DNA of 64,000 bases from positions 1 to 64,000 of the forward strand of contig JAQQAP010000007.1 in the NCBI GenBank assembly GCA_028533045.1, given 5' to 3'. Positions within the stretch are counted from its first letter, which is position 1, and each line of letters opens with the position of its first letter. Origin of the DNA: Spirochaetales bacterium (GTDB taxonomy: Bacteria; Spirochaetota; Spirochaetia; DSM-2461). Below, piece by piece: positions 54,681-63,736 of this stretch. Below the pieces are notes generated by a model that had not been told where the DNA came from, made no database searches, and was given only the letters and a program-made list of their open reading frames with translations. The position numbers were made by a program, and so were the translations under genes.

Positions 54681-55247
54681 ATGGAATATTCCGTACAGGA
54701 AGGAGGATCTGTTTCCGGTGTACTCAAAGTACTCCTGGAGGACGGGTCCTCTTTTTTTATTGCCAAAGATCTCCTTTATGGTGACGAAGCTCCCCAAACC
54801 CCGGAAGATCTAGAATTTTTGGCAGCCGAAACGGGGGCCCGCAAAAAAGCGCTGGACCTGTTGGCCCGGAGAGATCATGCCCGGGGAGAACTGCGAATAA
54901 AACTGCTTCAGCGGAACTTTGACCCGGCGGCAGTAGAAAAAGCCCTGGAGTGGATAGACTTCAAGGGTTACCTGAACGATGAGCGATTTGCCAGGCGCTG
55001 GATTGAGGAGCGGCTGCGAAAGCATCCGGAAGGGCTCCTTGCTCTGGAAGCGGGACTCCGTAAAAAAGGCATAGACAGCCAGGTGATCAGGCGGGTTCTG
55101 GGTGGTGTGACAGAAGCGGAACGGCTCGACGCACTGGAACGGGCCCGAGAGAAGATTTCCCGCCGACACGACGATCCAGCCAAGGTGAAGGCGGCTTTGA
55201 TGAGGCGGGGGTTTGGTTCGGCCGACTTCCGCCTGGAGAATAATTAA
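54681..55247 (+). CDS. recX: RecX-family regulator of RecA
   Basis: About 188 residues. Three-helix tandem repeats typical of RecX: ARKKALDLLARRDHARGELRIKLLQRNFD, GYLNDERFARRWIEERLRKHP and the C-terminal ALMRRGFGSADFRLENN. RecX limits RecA filament growth. The ATG at 54681 is chosen; a TTG 6 bp upstream is equally possible, and neither has a good Shine-Dalgarno. It sits 10 bp after rpsI rather than next to recA. Confidence 0.85.
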   Translation: MEYSVQEGGSVSGVLKVLLEDGSSFFIAKDLLYGDEAPQTPEDLEFLAAETGARKKALDLLARRDHARGELRIKLLQRNFDPAAVEKALEWIDFKGYLNDERFARRWIEERLRKHPEGLLALEAGLRKKGIDSQVIRRVLGGVTEAERLDALERAREKISRRHDDPAKVKAALMRRGFGSADFRLENN

Positions 55248-55313
55248 AAAAACTGGCATATCCCCATTCATTCTCTATACTTAATAGTAACCAACGTTTT
55301 TGGGGAAAATTAT

Positions 55314-56957
55314 ATGAGTTTCAAAAATCTCAAAGTCAGTTATAGGCTCCTTGTTTCATTCCTTCTGATAATCCTTTCAACTTTAGCCTTGGGGCTTGTA
55401 TCGATAAATCAGCTAAGAGTCGTCAATCATCAATCAACCATCATAGCTATGAACTGGCTCCCCTCGGTCTCTGCCGTAGAGCGGTTAAACACTCTTACGG
55501 CCGATCTTCGTATTGCCGAACTGATGCATGTTTCTTCACTGACCAAGGAAGATATGGAGGTTTGGGAAAGGGAAATCACAAAAAGAGAAATCGCCGTAAG
55601 CGACAGCATGAATACCTATGAACAACTGATTTCCTCCGACGAAGAGAGGGCTATCTGGCCTAACTTCACCGAAGCCTACAACAAATACCTTACCACGAAA
55701 AACAGCATGATAACCCTGTCCCGCCAGAACAGAAATGACGAAGCCCTTGCCTTACTCCTGGGAGAATCTCTCGACCTCTATAATCAGTTCTCCGGGGACC
55801 TCCTCAGACTCTCGGAAATAAATGATGCGGGGGCCCAAAATGCCAGTCTGGCAGGAGACCGTATATTTGGAACCTCTCTCTTAATTATTGTAACCCTTAT
55901 TGCGGTAGCTCTTGCCCTGGGTATTTTTCTCGCCCTTTTCATCTCACGCAGCATAGTGGGACAACTGGGGGGAGAACCCAACGAAATCATGGATATCACC
56001 CGACATATTTCAGAGGGGAATCTGATTATTGATTTTGGAGACCGTAAAACGGTTGGTGTTTATGACAATCTCAAAATAATGACGGAAAAACTAAATGGTG
56101 TTCTTTCCGGAATCAAAGGCTCCTCCGCCCAGGTAAACTCCGCCAGTGGTCAGATTTCTTCCTCCGCCCAATCCATCTCCTCCGGTACGGCCGAACAGGC
56201 CTCAAGCATGGAACAGGTTTCCTCATCCATAGAAGAACTTGATGCTAACATTACCCAGAATACAGCCAACTCCCAGGAATCGAACGAAATGGCGAAGAAG
56301 GTCGCCAGCGATTCAGTGGAAGGAGGTAAAGCCGTAGACGACACGGTTAACGCCATGAAGGAAATTGCCGAGAAAATCAATATAATCCAGGACATTGCCA
56401 GAAATACCAATATGCTTGCCTTGAATGCGGCCATTGAAGCCGCCCGAGCCGGTGAAGCGGGTAAAGGCTTTGCCGTGGTGGCCTCGGAAGTACGCAAACT
56501 GGCGGAAAACTCCGGAGCCGCCGCAAAAGAGATAACAGAGATTGCCGACAACAGCCTCAAACGGGCCGAATCGGCACGGGATCTGATTAATAACGTGGTC
56601 CCGGAGATCCAAAAAACCGCTTCTCTCATCGACGAGATCACCTCTGCCAGCTTAGAGCAAAAATCCGGCTCCAGTCAGATTTCCGATGCGGTAACACAGC
56701 TTGATTCCATAACCCAGTCAAACGCCTCTTCCTCTGAAGAATTGGCCAGTATGGCCGGGCAGCTCTCATCTCTTGCCCAAAACATGGATGAAGCGGTGGC
56801 CTTCTTCAAGCTTTCCGGAGCGGCACCACGACAAAGAGAAGAAATCTCCCGCCGGGAAGTAAAGCGTCCCGAAGAACCTCAAATGCTCCTGCCCGAGTCA
56901 AAGATAGAACCGCCCGAAGAATTCTTTGAAAAGGATGATGAATTCGAAGAGTTTTAA
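55314..56957 (+). CDS. Methyl-accepting chemotaxis protein with 4-helix-bundle sensor
   Basis: 547-residue chemoreceptor. TM1 (about 11-30), a helical periplasmic sensor of four-helix-bundle type (about 35-185, [22 protein letters not shown]), TM2 (about 190-215), HAMP, then the signalling domain with tip [20 protein letters not shown]. The tail is rich in Glu and ends [13 protein letters not shown], without a CheR-binding pentapeptide of the enteric type. Ligand unknown. Confidence 0.93.
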   Translation: MSFKNLKVSYRLLVSFLLIILSTLALGLVSINQLRVVNHQSTIIAMNWLPSVSAVERLNTLTADLRIAELMHVSSLTKEDMEVWEREITKREIAVSDSMNTYEQLISSDEERAIWPNFTEAYNKYLTTKNSMITLSRQNRNDEALALLLGESLDLYNQFSGDLLRLSEINDAGAQNASLAGDRIFGTSLLIIVTLIAVALALGIFLALFISRSIVGQLGGEPNEIMDITRHISEGNLIIDFGDRKTVGVYDNLKIMTEKLNGVLSGIKGSSAQVNSASGQISSSAQSISSGTAEQASSMEQVSSSIEELDANITQNTANSQESNEMAKKVASDSVEGGKAVDDTVNAMKEIAEKINIIQDIARNTNMLALNAAIEAARAGEAGKGFAVVASEVRKLAENSGAAAKEITEIADNSLKRAESARDLINNVVPEIQKTASLIDEITSASLEQKSGSSQISDAVTQLDSITQSNASSSEELASMAGQLSSLAQNMDEAVAFFKLSGAAPRQREEISRREVKRPEEPQMLLPESKIEPPEEFFEKDDEFEEF

Positions 56958-56966
56958 GTTGGACTA

Positions 56967-57031
56967 TTTAACATAATGGGCTACACTATTGTGTACAACG
57001 CGTGAACAAAAACGAGGCCCATTATGTTAAA
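56967..57031 (+). promoter_or_regulatory. Hairpin covering the start codon of the first metallopeptidase gene
   Basis: A 15-bp inverted repeat (56967-56981 with 57017-57031, core AACATAATGGGC/GCCCATTATGTT) has the ATG start codon (57024-57026) inside its right arm. A nested hairpin TACAC/GTGTA (82-86 and 91-95 of the 56.9 kb block) lies in the loop, and the likely ribosome binding site ACGAGG abuts the right arm. As RNA this would bury the start codon until opened. Confidence 0.7.
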
Positions 57032-58634
57032 AAAATATATTTTTCTGATTTCCCTTTTTGTCGGGATTATGCTGTTAAGTAGTTGTCCCAATGAATCTTC
57101 ATCAGCAAGTTACACTCTAACCTATGACGGTAACGGAGCCACAGGGGGAAGTGTCCCTGTAGATCCTACAAATTACAGCAGTTCCGATATAGTAGAAATT
57201 ATGAGCGCAGGAACTCTTATAAGAGATGACTATGTTTTCCTCGGATGGAACACTGCATCTGATGGATCTGGCACTTCATTCAAAGAAGGTGATACGATTT
57301 ATTTATCAGGAAATGGAACTCTTTATGCTGAATGGTACTATAATACGGAAGGGCTTTCTGTAAAAACATTCCGAGCTTTAAGCGCCATAAGCGAGGCTTT
57401 TTACGACTGCAACGCCTTTCTTTCTGCCGAAACAGATCATAGCCTAATTTATGTTGAAGCTGGCGCGAATGTAAGTGTATCTACAGCCGAATCAATTGCC
57501 GATGAATTTGAAAACAATATCTACTCCAAGATAACAACAAACTTTGGAGAGGAAAGCGATGTAGATAACAACGGCAAAATCATTCTTCTCTACCTGGATA
57601 TCCAGGACGGATTTTCCGGCTCGGGAGGATATATCGGGGGGTACTTTCATGCCCTTCACTGCTTTGATTCAAGCACTTACGAAGATTCCAACGGAGCGGA
57701 TATGATTTTTCTGGATACCTACCCTTCCACTGCCGGTGACAGCAGCTCCAACGAAACGGTGGCCCATGAGTTCCAGCATCTAATTAACTTTAATGTAAAC
57801 TACTTAGAAGGCAATTCGGCACAGGACCTCTGGATAAACGAGGGTCTCTCTTCTGCCGCAGAATATATTTATAGTGAAGAGGTGAGCACTTCGCGAGTAG
57901 ACTACTACAACACCGACCCTTATGCTTATGATTCTGATAATCTCGCCACTTCCATAGTATACGGGAACAACTTCTTCAGATGGAATAACGACCTGGAAGA
58001 TTACGCCACGGTGAGCCTCTTTTTTCAATGGCTTAGAATCCACGATCCCAACGGCATCGGCATTTACAAGGAGATCTTAAATTCCAGCTACAGTGATTAT
58101 CAAGCCGTAACCGAGGCCACTTCCAGTTGGACCGACACAAGCTATTCCGATTTTGCCGACTGGGGGGACCTGCTTAGTACCTGGATGGCCGCCAATGTTC
58201 GAAATGACAGTACCGGTTATTTGGGGTATGAAGGGGAAGTGACCGACTCTGACGGCAACCCTCCCACTCCCTTGCGATTCTCTTCCCAAAACAACTATGA
58301 GTGGGGCTTCTATCCAGGCAATCGAATCCTCTCCACCATGCCCACCGAAGGATATAGCACACCTTCCACCGCCGGAACCAGCGGCACTAACATCGAGTAT
58401 GTAGGTATCCCCCTAAGCGGAGACCTGGACAGAACCTCCCCCTACACGGGAACCTACGCCATTGTCTACAATAGTAACCCCGACTACAGCGACAGTTACG
58501 AAACAGGCTTTGTTGCCAATGTAGAGACCATCGAACCTCTGCTTAGCAAATCAACAACCAGCAACATCAGCCTCCCCGAAACTTATAAAATTGATATGCC
58601 CTTTGACAAAAACGGCCTGCTGATTGAGGAATAG
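57024..58634 (+). CDS. Secreted metallopeptidase-like lipoprotein, one InlB-type repeat
   Basis: 536-residue lipoprotein (signal MLKKYIFLISLFVGIMLLSSC, Cys21). Residues about 29-105 form one Listeria-Bacteroides/InlB-type repeat (TLTYDGNGATGGSVPVD...FLGWNTASDGSGTSFKEGD...LYAEW). The larger C-terminal part carries AHEFQHLINF (His248, Glu249, His252) and NEGLSSAAEY (Glu273), the HExxH plus downstream Glu pattern of zinc peptidases, close to the M30/hyicolysin type. The rest of the body is shared almost exactly with the next gene. Target unknown. Its start codon lies in a hairpin. Confidence 0.75.
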   Translation: MLKKYIFLISLFVGIMLLSSCPNESSSASYTLTYDGNGATGGSVPVDPTNYSSSDIVEIMSAGTLIRDDYVFLGWNTASDGSGTSFKEGDTIYLSGNGTLYAEWYYNTEGLSVKTFRALSAISEAFYDCNAFLSAETDHSLIYVEAGANVSVSTAESIADEFENNIYSKITTNFGEESDVDNNGKIILLYLDIQDGFSGSGGYIGGYFHALHCFDSSTYEDSNGADMIFLDTYPSTAGDSSSNETVAHEFQHLINFNVNYLEGNSAQDLWINEGLSSAAEYIYSEEVSTSRVDYYNTDPYAYDSDNLATSIVYGNNFFRWNNDLEDYATVSLFFQWLRIHDPNGIGIYKEILNSSYSDYQAVTEATSSWTDTSYSDFADWGDLLSTWMAANVRNDSTGYLGYEGEVTDSDGNPPTPLRFSSQNNYEWGFYPGNRILSTMPTEGYSTPSTAGTSGTNIEYVGIPLSGDLDRTSPYTGTYAIVYNSNPDYSDSYETGFVANVETIEPLLSKSTTSNISLPETYKIDMPFDKNGLLIEE

Positions 58635-58768
58635 GATGGGGGGGGAGGAACTCACATTAGCAACAATTATGAATCAAGTGAGACAAATAAATATTGCTTT
58701 GCGTGAAATTTGTGCTATCTTATTGTAACCAGTTGGTGAACATTTCAATATAAACAAAGGATTCTCAA

Positions 58769-60889
58769 ATGAAAAAACTTATTTTTCTAATCCCTCTTTT
58801 GATGGGGATTTTTTTCTTTACCGGTTGTCCGGACTCATCTTCAACAGTCACAACCGAAACCTATAATCTAACCTACGATGCTAATGGAGCAACAGAAGGA
58901 ACGGCCCCGATTGATAACCAAAATTATGAATACGGCGATACGTCCGTAATACGTGGGGCAGGAACATTACTTAAAACAGATTACACTTTTTTGGGTTGGA
59001 ATACCCTTGCCGACGGATCGGGTTCCACCTATTCCGAAGGAGATAATTTTACCATCACAGGAGACATTACTCTTTACGCCGAGTGGGAAGAAATAACAAT
59101 AACGCCCACAACCTACACCGTAACCTACATGGCAAACGGCGCCTCCGACGGTACGGTTCCTGTAGATAGTACAGACTATTCCAGCGGAGCATCCGTTACC
59201 ATTTTGGGTTCCAATACTCTTGAAAAAACTGATTATACCTTTGAAGGTTGGAATACAAGCTCCGATGGGAGCGGAACATCTTACAGCGAAGGGGACAGCT
59301 TTTCCATCACAAGTAACGTAGTCCTCTATGCCACTTGGGAAGAAGTTGTCATAACACCCGAAACTTATACCGTAACCTATATGGCAAACGGTGCCTCCGA
59401 CGGTTCCGTCCCCACCGATAGTAACAGCTATGAAAGTGGTGATTCGGTCACAGTTTTGGGTTCCAACACCCTTGAAAAAACGGACTACACCTTTGAAGGA
59501 TGGAACACCTCTTCCTTTGGAACTGGAACATCTTACAGCGAAGGCGACAGTTTTACCATCACAGGAGATGAGATCCTTTATGCCGAATGGGAATCGGTAA
59601 CCTCCTCACTTCCCTCAAAAACCTTCCGGGCGTTAGATGCCACAGACTACACCTTCTATGACTGTAAATCCTACCTCTATGCCGAAACAGATCACTGCCA
59701 GATATATGTAGAAGATGGAGCAGATGTATCGGTATCTACAGCCGAATCAATTGCCGATGAATTTGAAAACAATATCTACCCCAAAATTACAACAAACTTT
59801 GGAGACGAAAGCGATGTAGATGGAAATGGTAAAATCATTCTTCTCTACTTGGATATCCAGGACGGGTTTTCCGGCTCGGGAGGATATATCGGGGGATATT
59901 TCCACTCTCTCCACTGCTACTCTACATCTGTCTACGAAGATTCCAACGAAGCGGATATGATTTTTCTTGACACCTACCCCTCTACGGCAGGCAGCGATAG
60001 CTCCAACGAAACAGTAGCCCATGAGTTCCAGCATCTAATTAACTTTAATGTAAATGCTCTCGTGGGTGGCTCTGCCCAGGATACCTGGGTAAACGAGGGT
60101 CTCTCTTCTGCCGCAGAATATGTTTATAGTGAAGAGGTGAGCACTTCCCGAGTAGACTACTACAACACCGACCCTTATGCTTATGATTCTGATAACCTTG
60201 CCACTTCCATAGTATACGGGAACAACTTCTTCAGATGGAATAACGACCTGGAAGACTACGCCACGGTGAGCCTCTTTTTTCAATGGCTTAGAATCCACGA
60301 TCCCGATGGCATCGGCATTTACAAGGAGATCTTAAATTCCAGCTACAGTGATTATCAAGCCGTAACCGAGGCCACTTCCAGTTGGACCGACACAAGCTAC
60401 TCCGATTTTGCCGACTGGGGGGATTTGCTTAGTACCTGGATGGCCGCCAATGTTCGAAATGACAGTACCGGTTATTTGGGGTATGAAGGGGAAGTGACCG
60501 ACTCTGACGGCAACCCTCCCACTCCCTTGCGATTCTCTTCCCAAAACAACTATGAGTGGGGCTTTTATCCAGGCAATCGAATCCTCTCCACCATGCCCTC
60601 CGAAGGATACAGCACACCTTCCACCGCCGGAACCAGCGGTACTAACATCGAGTACGTAGGTATCCCCGATAGCGGAGACCTGGACAGAACCTCCCCCTAC
60701 ACGGGAACCTACGCCATTGTCTACAATAGCAACCCCGACTACAGCGACAGTTACGAAACCGGCTTTGTTGCCAATGTAGAGACCATCGAACCTCTGCTTA
60801 GCAAATCAGCAACCAGCAACATCAGCCTCCCCGAAACTTATAAAATTGATATGCCCTTTGATAAGAACGGCCTGTTGATTGAGGAATAG
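58769..60889 (+). CDS. Secreted metallopeptidase-like lipoprotein, three InlB-type repeats
   Basis: 706-residue paralogue of the preceding gene. Lipoprotein signal ends GIFFFTGC. The N-terminal part has three tandem InlB-type repeats (about 30-270), each with DxNGAxxG, FxGWNTxxxGxGTSYSEGDxF and LYAxWE. The C-terminal roughly 420 residues match the upstream product nearly identically, including AHEFQHLINFNVN (near residue 420) and NEGLSSAAEY. The nucleotide sequences are also almost identical over long runs, pointing to recent duplication or gene conversion. The repeats should act as spacer or adhesive domains that carry the peptidase away from the cell. Confidence 0.75.
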   Translation: MKKLIFLIPLLMGIFFFTGCPDSSSTVTTETYNLTYDANGATEGTAPIDNQNYEYGDTSVIRGAGTLLKTDYTFLGWNTLADGSGSTYSEGDNFTITGDITLYAEWEEITITPTTYTVTYMANGASDGTVPVDSTDYSSGASVTILGSNTLEKTDYTFEGWNTSSDGSGTSYSEGDSFSITSNVVLYATWEEVVITPETYTVTYMANGASDGSVPTDSNSYESGDSVTVLGSNTLEKTDYTFEGWNTSSFGTGTSYSEGDSFTITGDEILYAEWESVTSSLPSKTFRALDATDYTFYDCKSYLYAETDHCQIYVEDGADVSVSTAESIADEFENNIYPKITTNFGDESDVDGNGKIILLYLDIQDGFSGSGGYIGGYFHSLHCYSTSVYEDSNEADMIFLDTYPSTAGSDSSNETVAHEFQHLINFNVNALVGGSAQDTWVNEGLSSAAEYVYSEEVSTSRVDYYNTDPYAYDSDNLATSIVYGNNFFRWNNDLEDYATVSLFFQWLRIHDPDGIGIYKEILNSSYSDYQAVTEATSSWTDTSYSDFADWGDLLSTWMAANVRNDSTGYLGYEGEVTDSDGNPPTPLRFSSQNNYEWGFYPGNRILSTMPSEGYSTPSTAGTSGTNIEYVGIPDSGDLDRTSPYTGTYAIVYNSNPDYSDSYETGFVANVETIEPLLSKSATSNISLPETYKIDMPFDKNGLLIEE

Positions 60890-60890
60890 G

Positions 60891-61253
60891 ATGAGTATGA
60901 AGACAGGATTATTCGCCCTTATCGGGTTACTCCTTTTCACAGGAACCGTCCTCTCTGCCGGCGGGAAAGCCGAAAAAACTCCCGCCGACTGGGCTTCCGT
61001 CCGAGAGGAAGACAAGGTTATGGTGGAAGGTAAAGTACGCCAGGTAGGAAATGCCCCCTTCTCCCAAATAGTCATCACCGATGATAGGGGAAATGACTGG
61101 TATCCCGACGAGGAGGGCATGGCTCTGCTAAAAAGATTTGAGCACCAGAAGGTTAAAGTCACAGCAAAGGTACACCTTAAGGCAATGACCCTTCCCAACG
61201 GAACGGAACTTGCCGCACAACGTATCTTAATTAACCTTAAATTAGAAGAATAA
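60891..61253 (+). CDS. Small secreted protein, OB-fold-like
   Basis: About 120 residues from ATG 60891, which follows GAGG at 6-bp spacing. Signal peptide ends TVLSAGGKAEK, a spirochaete-like GGKAE. The mature part (VMVEGKVRQVGNAPFSQIVITDDRGNDWYP...VKVTAKVHLKAMTLPNGTELAAQRI) has the strand pattern of a small OB-fold domain. Starts 2 bp after the peptidase gene stop and is probably cotranscribed. No family assigned. Confidence 0.6.
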   Translation: MSMKTGLFALIGLLLFTGTVLSAGGKAEKTPADWASVREEDKVMVEGKVRQVGNAPFSQIVITDDRGNDWYPDEEGMALLKRFEHQKVKVTAKVHLKAMTLPNGTELAAQRILINLKLEE

Positions 61254-61291
61254 TTGATTAACTTTTATATCCCTCTTATACTTAGATTAAA

Positions 61292-62794
61292 ATGAGGGAT
61301 ATAAAAGACTATAACGACCAAACCAACCCCTACGAACTCTTTACCCATATCTATTGGCGCATCATGAATCGGGAAATAACTTTGATTTCCGAGTTGGAAG
61401 CCTACCTGACTCCTATTCCGGAAGGGCCGGCGAAAGATTATACCATGAAAACGGCCTTTAAGCTGATCAAAGAGATTCACTGGGGGTTTTTTAGCGACCT
61501 GGACAGGGCCACTTATCCTTTCCTCTGGAAACAACTTACCATACAGCACCCAAACTATCCCTCCATTGGAGAGCTCAAACGAAATATCTCCATTACCGAT
61601 ATCTACACGGCCTTTGTAGATATTCACGGCTATACCGACTTTTGCCAGACCCACGGCAAGCACAGCTCCATGCTTCAGCTTCTGGACAACTGTATTGAAG
61701 AGGACATTCGAAAGATCTGCCGGGACAATCATGTCATGGGAAACAGAGCCAGAGGAGATGAAATAATCCTTGTGGGAACCTCTGCCTATGATGTGCTCAA
61801 TGCGGTCATTCTTATTGCCGACTATTTTGGAGACAAGAAGCTTTCCAAAGATCTGGATGTGGTAAAAGAGCGTAAAGATCAATATCTCAAGCTTCCCAAA
61901 CTTACCATATCTGCCGGTATAGGAGGGGGAAAGAAATACTCTGTACTGTTCATTACCGCTGCGGGAGACCTCTCCGGTTCGGTCGTTAATACGGCAGCCC
62001 GGCTGCAGAGCCAGGCAAACAAAATATCCAGCAGCAAAAACCATATCCTTACGACAAACCAGGTAACATTCTCCTATAAAAAAGATTTGGAGAAAAATAC
62101 CGATCCCTACCTCCTGCAAGAGGAACCTATATTTCTGGACCTGGGTCCTGTGGGCTTTAAAGGAGTAGATCTTCGTTTATCAGAAGTGGTAGTCGAACCG
62201 AACCAAACCTATAGAGCGACTTATCAGAAGGAGTTTCTGAATCTTTTTGACGCCCTCAAAAGCCATAGCTGGACCGACGGAATATTTGCCTGTATGATAG
62301 ATCTCATCAAAGCGTCGACACGGGTAACTCCTCCCTTCAAAATCCCATTGGCGAAAAACAAACACAATTTCCGCTCCCTTAGCAATGACACTATTATTAC
62401 CATGGCCGATAAAACCAATGATCTATTCTATACCCAAAAGGATTTTAGCCAGGCGGGAGAAACACTTTTTGAAATAGCAGATTTTCTTGAAATGGTGAAA
62501 GAGTTTGACTATAGCGTCCTGCTCTATCTTCGAACGGTACTCGACGGCTACAGCGTCATCCTGGAAAACTACAACAAGAAAATTTCAGACTATACAGAAG
62601 AGAACCAAACCTACCTTTTGAATGTGGAAGAGATAAAAAGATATGAAAACGCCCAAAGTGCCTCATCCTATTATAACAGGATGACACAAAATATAAAAAA
62701 GCGGATAGATCCCCAAAAACGGAAACTCTTCTGGATGCATCTCACAAAAGAACAGGGACAGGATCTGGAAAACAAGCCCTACTTTAAGAAATAG
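61292..62794 (+). CDS. Class III nucleotide cyclase-like protein
   Basis: 500-residue soluble protein. The central part (about 103-300) has the class III adenylate/guanylate cyclase pattern: TAFVDIHGYTDFC (metal Asp110), NRARGDEIILVG (metal Asp156) and LSGSVVNTAARLQSQA (Asn233 and Arg237 of the transition-state pair). All residues needed for catalysis seem present. Flanking N-terminal (1-100) and C-terminal (310-500, helical) regions are not recognised and may be sensor or regulatory domains. Substrate ATP or GTP cannot be told. Convergent with the pilin gene, 3 bp apart. Confidence 0.75.
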   Translation: MRDIKDYNDQTNPYELFTHIYWRIMNREITLISELEAYLTPIPEGPAKDYTMKTAFKLIKEIHWGFFSDLDRATYPFLWKQLTIQHPNYPSIGELKRNISITDIYTAFVDIHGYTDFCQTHGKHSSMLQLLDNCIEEDIRKICRDNHVMGNRARGDEIILVGTSAYDVLNAVILIADYFGDKKLSKDLDVVKERKDQYLKLPKLTISAGIGGGKKYSVLFITAAGDLSGSVVNTAARLQSQANKISSSKNHILTTNQVTFSYKKDLEKNTDPYLLQEEPIFLDLGPVGFKGVDLRLSEVVVEPNQTYRATYQKEFLNLFDALKSHSWTDGIFACMIDLIKASTRVTPPFKIPLAKNKHNFRSLSNDTIITMADKTNDLFYTQKDFSQAGETLFEIADFLEMVKEFDYSVLLYLRTVLDGYSVILENYNKKISDYTEENQTYLLNVEEIKRYENAQSASSYYNRMTQNIKKRIDPQKRKLFWMHLTKEQGQDLENKPYFKK

Positions 62795-62797
62795 AGT

Positions 62798-63736
62798 TTA
62801 CTTGGCCGTAATAATCACCGTTAGGATATCTTCGTACTCCCCGGAAGCCAGATCGGGATCTCCCGTATAACTCAGGTCCAGCTCTTTAGAAAGCCATTCG
62901 GGGGAGGTAATTCCCGAGGAATCGGTTATAAGAGCACTTCCGGAGGACCAGCCCGTTACGGCAACCGAATCATAGGTCAAAGAGTATTCCAGCCTATCCG
63001 CACTGCTTTCATGATCCATAAAGGGCGATGTTGCGGTGGAATCGGCAGCCATATTGGTACTGCGGATAGTTACTTCGTATCCCAAGTTGGAGTTGCTCCG
63101 TTCGTACACCGTGGCAATGAGTTTGTCCGTGCTGTCAGTGGTTAAATCCATATAGCTAATGTCCGATTCCCGGTCCGCATAGATATCAATCAGCTCTGCC
63201 ATTCGTCCGTAAATCACGATATCCGTACTGTCCGCCTCCACGTGGGTTCCGCTGTCGCTGTAATCGCCTTCATAAAGGGTCAATGTCAATGTATCGGTAT
63301 AGTCCCCGCTGGCGGAAAACTGTCCCGATTCAAGATAAAAATAGATGGTAAAGCTGACTTGTTCCACAGTTGCGGCTACGGCGGAAAAGTCCGTGGAAGT
63401 GATGACGTTATCCACAGTTAAAGACTGGGGAGGGGCCATCATGACGGAGGTGGAAGGAGGAGATTCAATATAAACTTGATAGTCCAAACTGTAACTGCCC
63501 TGCTCTACGATCCTTGTGGTATAGTCCCCCGAATTACCGGTGGAAAGGGCCATAAACCAGTCGGATATGGCAACTCCCTCATGCTCAACGGTTATATCCA
63601 CCTGTACCGTTTCGTCCTGTTCAAAGGAGGCATTCATATAGACTCCGCCTGTGGGAGCATAAAAGCGGAAATAGTCCTCCCCCCAAACAAGGAGGGAAAA
63701 AGTCAGCATAAGGAATAAGATCAGCTTAATTTTCAG
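62798..63736 (-). CDS. Spore-coat-U-type pilin or tip adhesin of a chaperone-usher system
   Basis: About 312 residues if started at a CTG (63736), giving MKIKLILFLMLTFSLLVWGEDYF, a good signal peptide; the first in-frame ATG (63709) would leave only MLTFSLLVWG. Two tandem domains are visible, each ending with a spore-coat-U-like strand: SASGDYTDTLTLTLYEG (middle) and ASGEYEDILTVIITAK (end). NLGYEVTIRSTNMA...LEYSLTYDSVAV in the second is also typical of that pilin fold. This two-domain layout resembles CsuE tip adhesins. It overlaps the stop of the usher-like gene upstream. Family assignment is moderate. Confidence 0.6.
   Translation of the reverse strand: MKIKLILFLMLTFSLLVWGEDYFRFYAPTGGVYMNASFEQDETVQVDITVEHEGVAISDWFMALSTGNSGDYTTRIVEQGSYSLDYQVYIESPPSTSVMMAPPQSLTVDNVITSTDFSAVAATVEQVSFTIYFYLESGQFSASGDYTDTLTLTLYEGDYSDSGTHVEADSTDIVIYGRMAELIDIYADRESDISYMDLTTDSTDKLIATVYERSNSNLGYEVTIRSTNMAADSTATSPFMDHESSADRLEYSLTYDSVAVTGWSSGSALITDSSGITSPEWLSKELDLSYTGDPDLASGEYEDILTVIITAK

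Noticed and set aside
59100-59600. Possible CRISPR or satellite array from repeated DNA
   Set aside because: The repeats are about 240 bp apart and in frame; they encode the InlB-type protein repeats.
61265-62119. Minus-strand frame of 284 codons opposite the cyclase-like gene
   Set aside because: Antisense to a frame that carries the full cyclase motif set; no start signals.
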